Part shown: one piece after another, positions 6,695 to 13,380 of the stretch
Layout: the number at the start of each line of letters is the position of its first letter
Numbering within the stretch: position 1 is the stretch's first letter
Assembly: GCA_049303335.1 (NCBI GenBank)
Contig: JBAQNA010000026.1
Location: forward strand, 1-19,500
Source of the DNA: DAIDAN01 sp049303335
Lineage (GTDB): Archaea > Aenigmatarchaeota > Aenigmatarchaeia > Aenigmatarchaeales > DAIDAN01
DNA: 19,500 nucleotides
Direction: 5' to 3'
Translations under genes and position numbers: made by a program
Notes under the pieces: model-generated
Database searches by the model: none
The model's input: only the letters and a program-made list of their open reading frames with translations
What the model was told of the DNA's origin: nothing

Positions 6695-7145
6695 CAGGGC
6701 GGAAAACGAGATTGTCATTGCGGAGACGCTGAAAAGAATCAGCGATGAGATGGATGCAAAGCAGTATTTTGAAATAGACGGTAAAATGACATTTTACAGC
6801 TCGGTCATATCGCATTCATATTACGCGATATTCTACGCAGCCAAGGCAATTCTAATGGCGAAAAATATCAGGACTTCCGCGCCGGAGATACATAAGAAGA
6901 CGTTTGAGGAGTTCAAAAGAAAATTTGTTGACACGGGCATTCTTGACGTAAAGCTTCTTGAGATTTACAAAAAGATGGCCATAAGGGCTGACGAGCTTCT
7001 TGAAATATTCAAGGATGAGAAATGGAAAAGAGGAAATTTCACGTATAACACAATACCTCAGGCAAACAAGGAGCCTGCCGAAGACTCGTTAAGAAATGCA
7101 AAAACTTTCGTATCAAACATAGCTAAGATAGCAACGAATATGTAG
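6666..7145 (+). CDS. HEPN-domain protein, UPF0332-like (predicted toxin partner)
   Basis: About 159 residues, all-helical. The helix-2 signature SHSYYAIFYAAKAIL is typical of UPF0332/HEPN proteins, and the later R-ADELL helix and charged C-terminal helix also fit. HEPN toxins are usually RNases using an Rx4-6H motif after the third helix. Here the matching stretch is KRGNFTYNT, with Arg but no His. The only R...H spacing, RTSAPEIH, lies in the earlier loop and is not at the catalytic place. The protein may therefore be a non-catalytic HEPN, use another residue, or act only as a substrate-binding partner. ATG 6666 is preferred over 6651 because GAGGCGA lies just upstream; either way the gene overlaps its partner. 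It ends 2 nt before the flpA stop codon on the opposite strand. Confidence 0.83.
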   Translation: MDLTARSFIDRAENEIVIAETLKRISDEMDAKQYFEIDGKMTFYSSVISHSYYAIFYAAKAILMAKNIRTSAPEIHKKTFEEFKRKFVDTGILDVKLLEIYKKMAIRADELLEIFKDEKWKRGNFTYNTIPQANKEPAEDSLRNAKTFVSNIAKIATNM

Positions 7146-7147
7146 AT

Positions 7148-7223
7148 TCACTTCATCATCGCCACGATAAAGCCGTGGTCTCTTTCAAACGGGTCGAGCA
7201 TTTTCCAGTCGTCTATCACGAAG
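7148..7223. repeat. Direct repeat: flpA 3' end, intact copy
   Basis: The last ~76 bp of flpA form a direct repeat with 5928-6003 in the same orientation. The left boundary of the similarity coincides with the flpA stop codon and is 2 nt from the end of the HEPN gene. Together the two copies bound a 1.2-kb segment carrying only the nucleotidyltransferase/HEPN pair and its promoter, like attachment-site remnants left after integration into a gene's 3' end. Confidence 0.7.
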
Positions 7224-7819
7224 CCCGCGGCCCTCAGCTTCTCAATCTCCTCCTCTATCAGCTTGCGGGGGTTTTTCGTGACGTCAACGCTGCGCGATTT
7301 TATCGTTAGCAAAAGATAGCCGCCCTTCTTCAGGAACCTTTTGCAGTTGCGTATCGCTATTTCCGTGGCGTCGGGCTGGGCAATGTCCTGGTAAACAGCG
7401 TCAACCTTCTCTATCCACGAATACTGGTCGGGAAGGCGCGCGTCAGCGAGTATCGGCGCGATGTTCTTGCGCTTCTCGCACACGGGCAGCAAGTCCGTGA
7501 AGCATCGGTCGGAAAACTCGACAGCGTAGATAATCCCGTTCTCGCCGACTATGTCGGAAAGAAACGACGGAGTGAAGCCGTGAGCGGCGCCGAGGTATAA
7601 AATCTTGCTGTCCTTTGTTATCGGAAAAAGCTTTATGCTTTTCGCAATCGCGGCGCCGGCTTTGGAGCGGTTCGGGTCCCACAGCCTGTATTCTTTCCCG
7701 CCTTCCCGAAGAAGCGCCTCGTCAAAGAACCTTTTTCCAGGCGTGAGGTTTACGGTTGCAAGCTTTCCGTCAACGAGAAACACTCCGGGGAATTTTTCAG
7801 TTATTATCATAAAAATCAT
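7148..7819 (-). CDS. flpA: Fibrillarin-like rRNA/tRNA 2'-O-methyltransferase
   Basis: A 223-residue archaeal fibrillarin, the catalytic subunit of C/D-box guide RNPs that 2'-O-methylate rRNA and tRNA. RLWDPNRSKAGAAI (44-57), the AdoMet loop LGAAHGFTPS (76-85) and SDIVG (88-92), YQDIAQPDAT (143-152) and LLTIKSRSVD (170-179) are all recognisable. The Lys-Asp-Lys-His catalytic residues are Lys53, Asp145, Lys174 and His215. The AdoMet loop reads GAAHGFTPS where most archaeal proteins have GAASGTTPS. The start at 7819 is 4 nt after the upstream methyltransferase stop, so it is co-transcribed; an in-frame ATG 9 nt later is possible. It normally sits next to nop5, but here two genes intervene. Its last ~70 bp are duplicated at 5928-6003. 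Confidence 0.95.
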   Translation of the reverse strand: MIFMIITEKFPGVFLVDGKLATVNLTPGKRFFDEALLREGGKEYRLWDPNRSKAGAAIAKSIKLFPITKDSKILYLGAAHGFTPSFLSDIVGENGIIYAVEFSDRCFTDLLPVCEKRKNIAPILADARLPDQYSWIEKVDAVYQDIAQPDATEIAIRNCKRFLKKGGYLLLTIKSRSVDVTKNPRKLIEEEIEKLRAAGFVIDDWKMLDPFERDHGFIVAMMK

Positions 7820-7823
7820 CTCG

Positions 7824-8621
7824 TTATTTCTTTGCTATGACCAGCCAGTCATATATCTCGTCCGCGCCCGGAAAATAGTCATAGTTGTATTTCCTGCAGT
7901 GTTCCCAGCCGTAACGCAATTTTCCGATGGATAAGGCCCTGAATCCGGCTTTCTTGAGCATTAACTTTAATTCATCGCGATAAAAATACTTTTGCACCAG
8001 ATTATTCGAGCCGTCCCTCATGAATCCGAATATGCCGTCGAATTTCTTCTCTTCCTGATATTCCTTTCTTATTCTCCTTATAGCAGCAATCTCGGATATT
8101 CCCTCGCTTATCAATCTCTCGAATTTCAGCCGTGCCAGATAGTTCGACGTTTCTATCAATGCCATGACTGCCACGAATACGCCGCCATCTTTCAGGGATT
8201 TGTGGATCTCCGCTATCATCCTGTCAGCTTCCGATATGGAACCGGGCAAAATGGAATTCGTTGCCACAACAACATCGAAATTGCCATGCCACCTGCCAAG
8301 ATTTCTCATGTCGCCCCGGCGATATGTGATGTTTCTGAGATGCGAATTCCGCCTTTGCGCTTCCTTCAGCATATTTGCCGCATAGTCTATTTTTATCACT
8401 TCCTTGCACATCTTTGAAAGATAAGGGAGGATATGCCCAGGACCGCATCCCAAATCACCGACAATAAAAGCGGGATCGATAATGACTTTATCAAGATGAA
8501 AAATAATTTTCTTTTTGGCTTTTTCATCGTCGAAAATGCTGAAATTGTTTTTCTCATATTCTACCGTGTTTGCTTCGTTGTTCCAATATTCGTTCTGTTT
8601 CGTTACCGTATCGATTTTCAT
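7824..8621 (-). CDS. Class I SAM-dependent methyltransferase
   Basis: About 265 residues from the ATG at 8621 (an in-frame TTG at 8645 would add eight). The Rossmann methyltransferase core is clear: AdoMet loop VGDLGCGPGHILPYL, the acidic ribose-binding end of strand 2 (KIDYAANML), GDMRNL after strand 3, and motif IV FDVVVATNSILPG, then a post-core LKDGGVFVAVM. A C-terminal extension (~70 residues, KFDGIFGFMRDG and RYGWEHCRKYNYDYFPGADEIYDWLVIAKK) may contact substrate. The family covers small molecules, proteins and RNA, so the substrate cannot be named. Its place in the nop5-flpA transcription unit makes an RNA or ribosome role conceivable, but accessory cargo is equally possible. It stops 4 nt before flpA. 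Confidence 0.88.
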   Translation of the reverse strand: MKIDTVTKQNEYWNNEANTVEYEKNNFSIFDDEKAKKKIIFHLDKVIIDPAFIVGDLGCGPGHILPYLSKMCKEVIKIDYAANMLKEAQRRNSHLRNITYRRGDMRNLGRWHGNFDVVVATNSILPGSISEADRMIAEIHKSLKDGGVFVAVMALIETSNYLARLKFERLISEGISEIAAIRRIRKEYQEEKKFDGIFGFMRDGSNNLVQKYFYRDELKLMLKKAGFRALSIGKLRYGWEHCRKYNYDYFPGADEIYDWLVIAKK

Positions 8622-8670
8622 CTTCAATACCCTTTCATAATTCAATGGCGTTCCGCCTAATATTTCAATA

Positions 8671-9213
8671 TCAGACTTCCAGCTCCCACTTCTTTTTGTT
8701 GTATTCCAACGGATTCCAGCAGCAAACTAATTTATGGTTATAGTCGTTTCTTTCTTTCCAACTGCTCTTTGAAAGAGTTGCAACAGCTCTCGGCATTGAA
8801 TACTCGGCTCCCGTAGACTCTTTCGCAATCTGGCTGTGATAGCCGTAAAAATCCCTTAGCTTCTCATCCCAAGATACAATAACATCAATGTTATGCATTA
8901 TGGGAAACACCCCGTTATTATTCATCGCCATAATGTAGTCTTGGAAACTGTTGAGAAGATAATGCTGGTCTTTGCAGAATTTTTCATAGTATCCGCAAAG
9001 CGTGTCAGCCCATTTTTCAAGGTCGTCTGTTTTTGAAAAATCAAATATTGGAGTTTCGGGCTTTTCTATTTTTAGTTCTTCAATGCAAAATTCTTTCAAT
9101 ACCGGCGCAACAAGTTTGTATCCCTTTTTTCTTCTGTCTTCCTTATCGTCAACTATTATGATGTTTCTCTGATTTTTTAACGCGAAAGAAATGTCGCTTT
9201 CTATGTTTCCCAT
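8671..9213 (-). CDS. Hypothetical protein, 180 residues
   Basis: I do not recognise this family. The protein starts MGNIESDISFALKNQRNIII, giving a helix followed by a beta strand IIIVDDKEDRRKKGYK. It has a mixed central region (KWADTLCGYYEKFCKDQHYLL) and an aromatic C-terminal part (SWDEKLRDFYGYHSQ, KLVCCWNPLEYNKKKWELEV). There is no signal peptide or membrane segment. The ATG is one base after the nop5 stop codon, with GGAG about 12 nt upstream inside the end of nop5, so the two are translationally linked. Codon and base use look more AT-rich than nop5, consistent with later insertion into the nop5-flpA unit. Confidence 0.75.
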   Translation of the reverse strand: MGNIESDISFALKNQRNIIIVDDKEDRRKKGYKLVAPVLKEFCIEELKIEKPETPIFDFSKTDDLEKWADTLCGYYEKFCKDQHYLLNSFQDYIMAMNNNGVFPIMHNIDVIVSWDEKLRDFYGYHSQIAKESTGAEYSMPRAVATLSKSSWKERNDYNHKLVCCWNPLEYNKKKWELEV

Positions 9214-9214
9214 A

Positions 9215-10240
9215 TCACTTCATCTCCTTCAGCTTCTCCTCCAAGTCCTTTTTCAGCTGTGCGCCGCGGTTTTCCTTTGTGTAGAAGTCGGAGCGCACCG
9301 CTATGGTGAGTTTGCTCGCAAGGAGGCGCGCTGCCTTTCCCTTCAGGTCTTGCGGAGCGTTCGAGACGTAAGGCGACAGGAAAATCAGCCCATACTTTGG
9401 CGGCAGCGCCTTCTTTCCCTTTGACTTCAAGAAGCGGAACATAGCCTTCTCGCTTCCTATTAGTTGGATTGTTGATGACGGCATTTTCGCAAGTTTTTCA
9501 AGGGAGCCTGCCGCATTAAGGAGTTTCGCGGCGAGCACAGCGCCAAGAAGTTCGGAAGTGTTTGGTATCTCAACCTTCGCGAGTTCGTCAAGATATTTTT
9601 CAAGATTCTTTTTCAAGTCGTACATCTGCTTCAATTCTTTCGCATAATTCTGTAGCGCGCTTATGTCCTCGTTTCCGAGCATCAGCCCCATCGAGCTTTT
9701 GAAATCCTCGAACTTCTCCCTTTTCCCGAATTTTGCGACAGCCTCCGCCAATTTTTCGTGTTCTATCCTCATTTCCGGATAATGCAGCCCGTACCATTCC
9801 TTCAGCCTCTCGGACATCAGGTTGAGGATTTTCTCAAGGTCGGAAATCGCGGATATCGTGTGCACTATTATTTTGTCCCTTCTCTCGAGCTTTGTTATCT
9901 TCTGCTTTGTCTGCTCAAGCGCGACAGCGGATATCAGTCCATTCAGCTCCTGCTCGGACTTTGCGAACTTCAATTCGAGAGCGAGCCTTCGGAAGCTGTT
10001 CTTCAGATGCTCGACCGCGATATTTTTTTCAGAATTGGAATTTTCCATTTCCGCAAAGCCTTTCTCCTTCAGCCTTTTGACGACTTCATCCATCTCCGGA
10101 AAAGGCTTGCCTTTCTCGAACGCGGTCATTCCCGCGGCTATCTCTTCCGGCTTCTTCTCGAAAAATTTGTATGACAAAAGTTTCCTGTTCTCGTCGAACG
10201 CAAAAACCCCCGCCACGCACGCTGATATGAACGCTTTCAT
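9215..10240 (-). CDS. nop5: C/D-box guide RNP scaffold protein Nop5 (Nop56/58 family)
   Basis: 341 residues from the ATG at 10240. The C-terminal Nop domain is clear (NTSELLGAVLAAKLLNAAGSL, then KMPSSTIQLIGSEKAMFRFL, KYGLIFLSPYVSNAPQDLKG and AARLLASKLTIAVRSDFYT). A long charged helical middle (about residues 95-215) is the coiled-coil dimer region, and the N-terminal domain would bind fibrillarin. Nop5 holds L7Ae, guide RNA and FlpA together. A basic tail (QLKKDLEEKLKEMK) is usual. An upstream in-frame TTG at 10267 is rejected because it lies at the TATA-like box TTTATAAG (leftward, about 10270-10277). Downstream are orf180, a methyltransferase and flpA in one orientation, so this is the head gene of the guide-RNP unit. 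Confidence 0.94.
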   Translation of the reverse strand: MKAFISACVAGVFAFDENRKLLSYKFFEKKPEEIAAGMTAFEKGKPFPEMDEVVKRLKEKGFAEMENSNSEKNIAVEHLKNSFRRLALELKFAKSEQELNGLISAVALEQTKQKITKLERRDKIIVHTISAISDLEKILNLMSERLKEWYGLHYPEMRIEHEKLAEAVAKFGKREKFEDFKSSMGLMLGNEDISALQNYAKELKQMYDLKKNLEKYLDELAKVEIPNTSELLGAVLAAKLLNAAGSLEKLAKMPSSTIQLIGSEKAMFRFLKSKGKKALPPKYGLIFLSPYVSNAPQDLKGKAARLLASKLTIAVRSDFYTKENRGAQLKKDLEEKLKEMK

Positions 10241-10268
10241 GATTATCAGAGAATATCTAACCGGCAAA

Positions 10269-10278
10269 ACTTATAAAC
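10269..10278 (-). promoter_or_regulatory. TATA box of nop5
   Basis: GTTTATAAG on the leftward strand lies about 34 nt upstream of the ATG at 10240 and just after the stop of the thymidylate-kinase-like gene. It supports a separate promoter for the nop5-flpA unit and the shorter nop5 start. Confidence 0.5.
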
Positions 10279-10285
10279 GGCATTT

Positions 10286-10870
10286 TCAGGCTGTTGACGA
10301 AAGCTTTTCGGAAACAATCTTTTTTATCATTGAAAACGTCTCGTCGCTGTTTCCGTCCGCGAGTATCCTTATCAGCTCCCCGTTTTCCGCCATCTTTGAA
10401 TACATTTCCCCTGCTCTCTTCTGGATATCGGAATCGTTCACGGTCCTTATTTTTTTCTTCTCTCCCGCTTCCTCGGGATTCGAGTCAATATAGAATGCAA
10501 TGTCGGGCTTGATGAAATGCCTGTTTATCTCCCTTATCCAGGACTCGTCAAGGCCTGATGCCGATTGGAAAGCGATTGAAGAATGGTAATACCTGTCGCA
10601 GACTACAATCTTTCCGCTTTCAAGCGCCGGTCTTATTAACTTCTCGATATGCTCCGCGCGGTCCGCTGCGAAAAGCAGCGCCTCCATCACGGGATTTTCC
10701 ACGCCGTCAAGCAACGCTTCCATGTTCCTCCCCACCCTTCCTTCCGTCCAGTATTGCGTTGTCAGCACTGCTTCGTAGCCTTCCGACTTGAGCCACCTGT
10801 AAAGCCTTACCGCCTGCTTCAGCTTCTCGGCGCTTTTAACAGCCTCAAGAACTATGAACATCCCTTTCAT
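10286..10870 (-). CDS. Thymidylate kinase homologue with degenerate P-loop
   Basis: A 194-residue protein with the dTMP-kinase layout: LLFAADRAEHIEKLIRPAL (65-83) followed by DRYYHSSIAFQ (92-102) matches the family's LLFxADRxxH and DRYYxSSxAYQ signatures. The P-loop is not conserved. Where active enzymes read EGIDGSGKSTQ, this one has EAVKSAEKLKQ (9-19), keeping one Lys but no Gly and no Ser/Thr. The TREPGG motif is replaced by TTQYWTEGRVG, and the LID region (EAGEKKKIRTVND) is weak. Phosphate binding should be poor, so it is either a pseudo-kinase or a divergent nucleotide-binding paralogue. The frame is intact over full length with no sign of frameshift, so it seems to be maintained. Whether a normal tmk exists elsewhere cannot be seen here. 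It diverges from eS17 through a shared promoter region. Confidence 0.82.
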   Translation of the reverse strand: MKGMFIVLEAVKSAEKLKQAVRLYRWLKSEGYEAVLTTQYWTEGRVGRNMEALLDGVENPVMEALLFAADRAEHIEKLIRPALESGKIVVCDRYYHSSIAFQSASGLDESWIREINRHFIKPDIAFYIDSNPEEAGEKKKIRTVNDSDIQKRAGEMYSKMAENGELIRILADGNSDETFSMIKKIVSEKLSSTA

Positions 10871-10902
10871 TTTATCACGCAGGTTTTGTTGATAGATGAC
10901 TA

Positions 10903-10925
10903 TTTAAATATCAGAACTTATAAAA
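10903..10925. promoter_or_regulatory. Divergent TATA boxes for the tmk-like gene and eS17
   Basis: TTTAAATA at 10903-10910 lies about 36 nt before the leftward ATG at 10870. CTTATAAAA at 10917-10925 lies about 40 nt before the rightward eS17 ATG at 10962, giving that gene a short leader that holds AGAGGC. The two boxes are a few bases apart, so the promoters probably compete or are read alternately. Confidence 0.5.
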
Positions 10926-10961
10926 ACCCTTACCTGAATAATGGCTTAAGAGGCAATGAAT

Positions 10962-11153
10962 ATGGGAAGGATAAGGACAAGGTTCGTCAAGACGATGGCA
11001 GAGGAGCTTTACACGCGCGACCCGGAGAAGTTCGGGGAGAATTTCGACGTCAACAAGAAGGGCGTGGACGAGTCCTCAGTCGCGGAGTCCAAGTTCATAA
11101 GGAACAAGATCGCGGGCTACATCGTGAAGGTTGCGCAGAGGAAGAGAATATAG
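10962..11153 (+). CDS. rps17e: Small-subunit ribosomal protein eS17
   Basis: About 63 residues: MGRIRTRFVKTMAEELYTRDPEKF, then the loop EKFGENFDVNKKGV and the helix KFIRNKIAGYIVKVAQRKRI. This is the compact archaeal eS17, a 30S head protein conserved in archaea and eukaryotes and absent from bacteria. It therefore also indicates the domain of life. The second in-frame ATG (10962) is chosen over 10956 because the family starts MGRIRTxxVK. AGAGGC just upstream is a plausible Shine-Dalgarno site. The gene is GC-rich relative to the accessory blocks. Confidence 0.95.
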   Translation: MGRIRTRFVKTMAEELYTRDPEKFGENFDVNKKGVDESSVAESKFIRNKIAGYIVKVAQRKRI

Positions 11154-11173
11154 TTTTTCTTAATATCAAAAAT

Positions 11174-12970
11174 TCAGCCGAAAAGCTTTCCAATCGCTTC
11201 TGCGATTCCGTTGAAAAAGTTTGTTATTGATTCTATAATCCCGTCCCACCAGTTCTGCGCCGCGGGCGGCTCCCGCAACTCGACAAGCTTTGACGTGTAA
11301 GAATCAAATCCGGAGACGGATGCATAAGCCTGCAAAAGATTGTCGTCTTTTGTCTGCGGAACGAAGCTTATGTTCAGCGTCTTTTCGGAAAGCGGCGCGA
11401 GGTAAACCTGCTGCGAGTTGTTTCTGAAATTCAGCGCGATGTTCTGGCTTTCCTGCAAAAGGTTTTTTATTGCGATATATGCAAAACCGGTTTCGTTAAT
11501 CGTATAATTCTCGCCGGCTTCAATCGATATTTCAAACGGCTTTTTCTTTACAACTGCAACGGATTGCCGCTCAAGCGCGCCGCCCTTGTATGCGTAAACA
11601 GTCATGCTGTCGCCTGCTTTGAACTCGGCTTTTCCAAAGTCTGACTGCCCATCGCTAGTGAAAAGGTACGAGCCGGGGGATTCTGCGGTTACGGTCTCAC
11701 CCCCTACAGCGGAAGCCTTGTCCAGCGAAAGCTTCACGCTGCCAGAAGGTTCTTTCTCGAGCGTCAGGTTCAGGACGTTCTGGTTTGCATTATATGCGGA
11801 AATCGCTATCGGGCATGTGTAAATCTTTCTTTCATCAAGGCTTTCGGGAAGCTTGAATATCGAGTAAAAGGTTTTGCTGCCGCAGAAATAAACCGCGGAG
11901 TCGTTCTGTTCCGGCTGCAAAAGCAGGCCGCCGTTGAACACGCACGGCTGCGATGAAATTTTCGTTAGAACGCATCCGGGATTTGACAGTTCCGTTTTCA
12001 CAACAGCATACCCGTTCCAGACATCCGAATCGAGAAGGCTTGATGACGAATCTATTATCGGGGTTTCCCTCACTTCAAGAATGTTTATTTCCGTTTTTGT
12101 TGGATTTATTTTCAGCTTCGGGGATTTTCCGATGCCGGAGACGTTCACCTCCGGATAAATGCTGTCCGCAAGCGAGGCAAACTTTATGTGCGATGCGTCG
12201 ACGGGAATCTCGCCCCAAGTCGGGTCGGAAATTATTGTTCCGGAAGTCGTGTAAATTTCCGTCCAGCCGTGCGCGGCAAAGTCGCCTTCCGAAAAAGTGT
12301 ACCCTTTTCCATACGCATAGCCCACAATATAGGATGCCTGGTATCCGAGCGCTCGCGCCATTGAAAGCAGCAGGGTGGAGAATTCGTCGCAAACGCCCTT
12401 TCTGTGGTGCAGAACCGTTGTCGCGGAAAGGTTAACGTCGGAATAAGCCAGGTCGTATTCTATGTTCTCGTTCACCCATTTTGTGAGTGACGATATCTTT
12501 TCAAAATCGGTTTTCTTCCCGAGCGTCAGGTTTTCCGCAAGGCTTTCTATTTCCGGATCGGTTGACTGTATCAGCTCGGTGGGCTTCGAGAAATCCGCCA
12601 GATTGTAGAAGTTTGCCGAATTTCTCCTGTTTATTGTTACGAGCGACTTAACGGTGAAGTTTACCGCGGTTTCCGGATTTTTCCAGAACATGTTTATTTT
12701 TCCGTTCCCGAACCTGTCCTTCTCGAAAAAATAGTTCGGATTGCTCACGCCTTTTATATCCACCGTTTGCGCAGAGTCGGCCTGCGGGATATAGAGGCTG
12801 ACGTTGAGTTCGCTGACGTCGCCCGTTACGGACACGGAGCCGGATTGCACAACTTCCGCTTTCATATACTCCACGTTCTGCGGATTATTTACTGTTACGG
12901 CGAACCCTGTTGATGATAATACGGCAACAGCCAGCGCGAACGCCGCCATAAGGAAAAATAATTTTTTCAT
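11174..12970 (-). CDS. Secreted transglutaminase-like protein
   Basis: 598 residues from the ATG at 12970. A signal peptide MKKLFFLMAAFALAVAVLSSTGFA is followed by a beta-rich region with many N-linked-type sequons, then a transglutaminase-like cysteine-protease-fold core. GVCDEFSTLLLSMARALGY, FAAHGWTEIY and SDPTWGE supply the catalytic Cys194, His234 and Asp249. The C-terminal ~300 residues are predicted beta-sandwich modules, ending in an amphipathic helix (SITNFFNGIAEAIGKLF) that may associate with membrane. Such archaeal proteins act outside the cell as proteases or amidases, or cross-link or cleave surface proteins, but the substrate is unknown. A longer reading from 13054 has no hydrophobic start and would overlap the divergent gene at 13045, so it is rejected. 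Confidence 0.88.
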   Translation of the reverse strand: MKKLFFLMAAFALAVAVLSSTGFAVTVNNPQNVEYMKAEVVQSGSVSVTGDVSELNVSLYIPQADSAQTVDIKGVSNPNYFFEKDRFGNGKINMFWKNPETAVNFTVKSLVTINRRNSANFYNLADFSKPTELIQSTDPEIESLAENLTLGKKTDFEKISSLTKWVNENIEYDLAYSDVNLSATTVLHHRKGVCDEFSTLLLSMARALGYQASYIVGYAYGKGYTFSEGDFAAHGWTEIYTTSGTIISDPTWGEIPVDASHIKFASLADSIYPEVNVSGIGKSPKLKINPTKTEINILEVRETPIIDSSSSLLDSDVWNGYAVVKTELSNPGCVLTKISSQPCVFNGGLLLQPEQNDSAVYFCGSKTFYSIFKLPESLDERKIYTCPIAISAYNANQNVLNLTLEKEPSGSVKLSLDKASAVGGETVTAESPGSYLFTSDGQSDFGKAEFKAGDSMTVYAYKGGALERQSVAVVKKKPFEISIEAGENYTINETGFAYIAIKNLLQESQNIALNFRNNSQQVYLAPLSEKTLNISFVPQTKDDNLLQAYASVSGFDSYTSKLVELREPPAAQNWWDGIIESITNFFNGIAEAIGKLFG

Positions 12971-13044
12971 GTTATCAAATAAGTTTAAATGGTTTGTCGC
13001 TAATAAAGATGTTGTGAGATTCTCCAGATAATAAAAGTGATAAT

Positions 13045-13380
13045 ATGATTTCAAAAGAGTTGATAGATTTTGTAGATAATCATTATGAATGGCTGAAAAA
13101 CAAATACAAAATAGACGACAAGCAAAAAGAAATTCTTTTCAGGGCAGTAAAACTTTCAGAGGAAGTCGGGGAATTAAGCCAAGAGATTTTATCGCATAAT
13201 TCCTTGCAGTTAAAAAGAAAGCTGGATAATTATAAGAAGGGGAATATGGAAGGGGAATTTGCCGATGTCATAATCACAACATTGCTTCTTGCAAAATCCG
13301 CCGATGTTGATGTAAGGAAAGCGCTGGAAAATAAGATTGAAAAAGAAAAATTGAACCATAAAAAATCGATGATGTCATGA
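13045..13380 (+). CDS. MazG-like nucleotide pyrophosphohydrolase
   Basis: A 111-residue all-helical protein. The metal-binding pattern of the MazG superfamily is present: EEVGE (39-43) and EFAD (71-74), i.e. EExxE...ExxD with a 27-residue gap. This is followed by VIITTLLLAKSADVDVRKALENKIEKEK, the usual third and fourth helices. MazG-type enzymes hydrolyse (d)NTPs to the monophosphate and pyrophosphate, in house-cleaning or in stress and phage responses. Its stop overlaps the ATG of the next gene (ATGA, 13377-13380), so the two are translationally coupled. The gene is AT-rich like its partner and unlike rfcS, suggesting it was acquired as a unit. Confidence 0.85.
   Translation: MISKELIDFVDNHYEWLKNKYKIDDKQKEILFRAVKLSEEVGELSQEILSHNSLQLKRKLDNYKKGNMEGEFADVIITTLLLAKSADVDVRKALENKIEKEKLNHKKSMMS

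Noticed and set aside
6895..6920. RTSAPEIH in the HEPN protein as the catalytic Rx6H motif
   Set aside because: It lies in the loop after the second helix, while the catalytic motif of HEPN RNases is after the third helix.
10241..10267. Longer nop5 start at TTG 10267
   Set aside because: It would start at the TATA-like box, upstream of the expected transcription start; the ATG at 10240 gives the usual N-terminus.
10286..10870. The tmk-like gene as a recently broken pseudogene
   Set aside because: No frameshift or premature stop; the acceptor-site motifs are strongly conserved, so maintenance under selection is more likely.
12971..13054. Longer start for the transglutaminase-like protein at 13054
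   Set aside because: It would put 28 non-hydrophobic residues before a clear signal peptide and overlap the divergent MazG-like gene.
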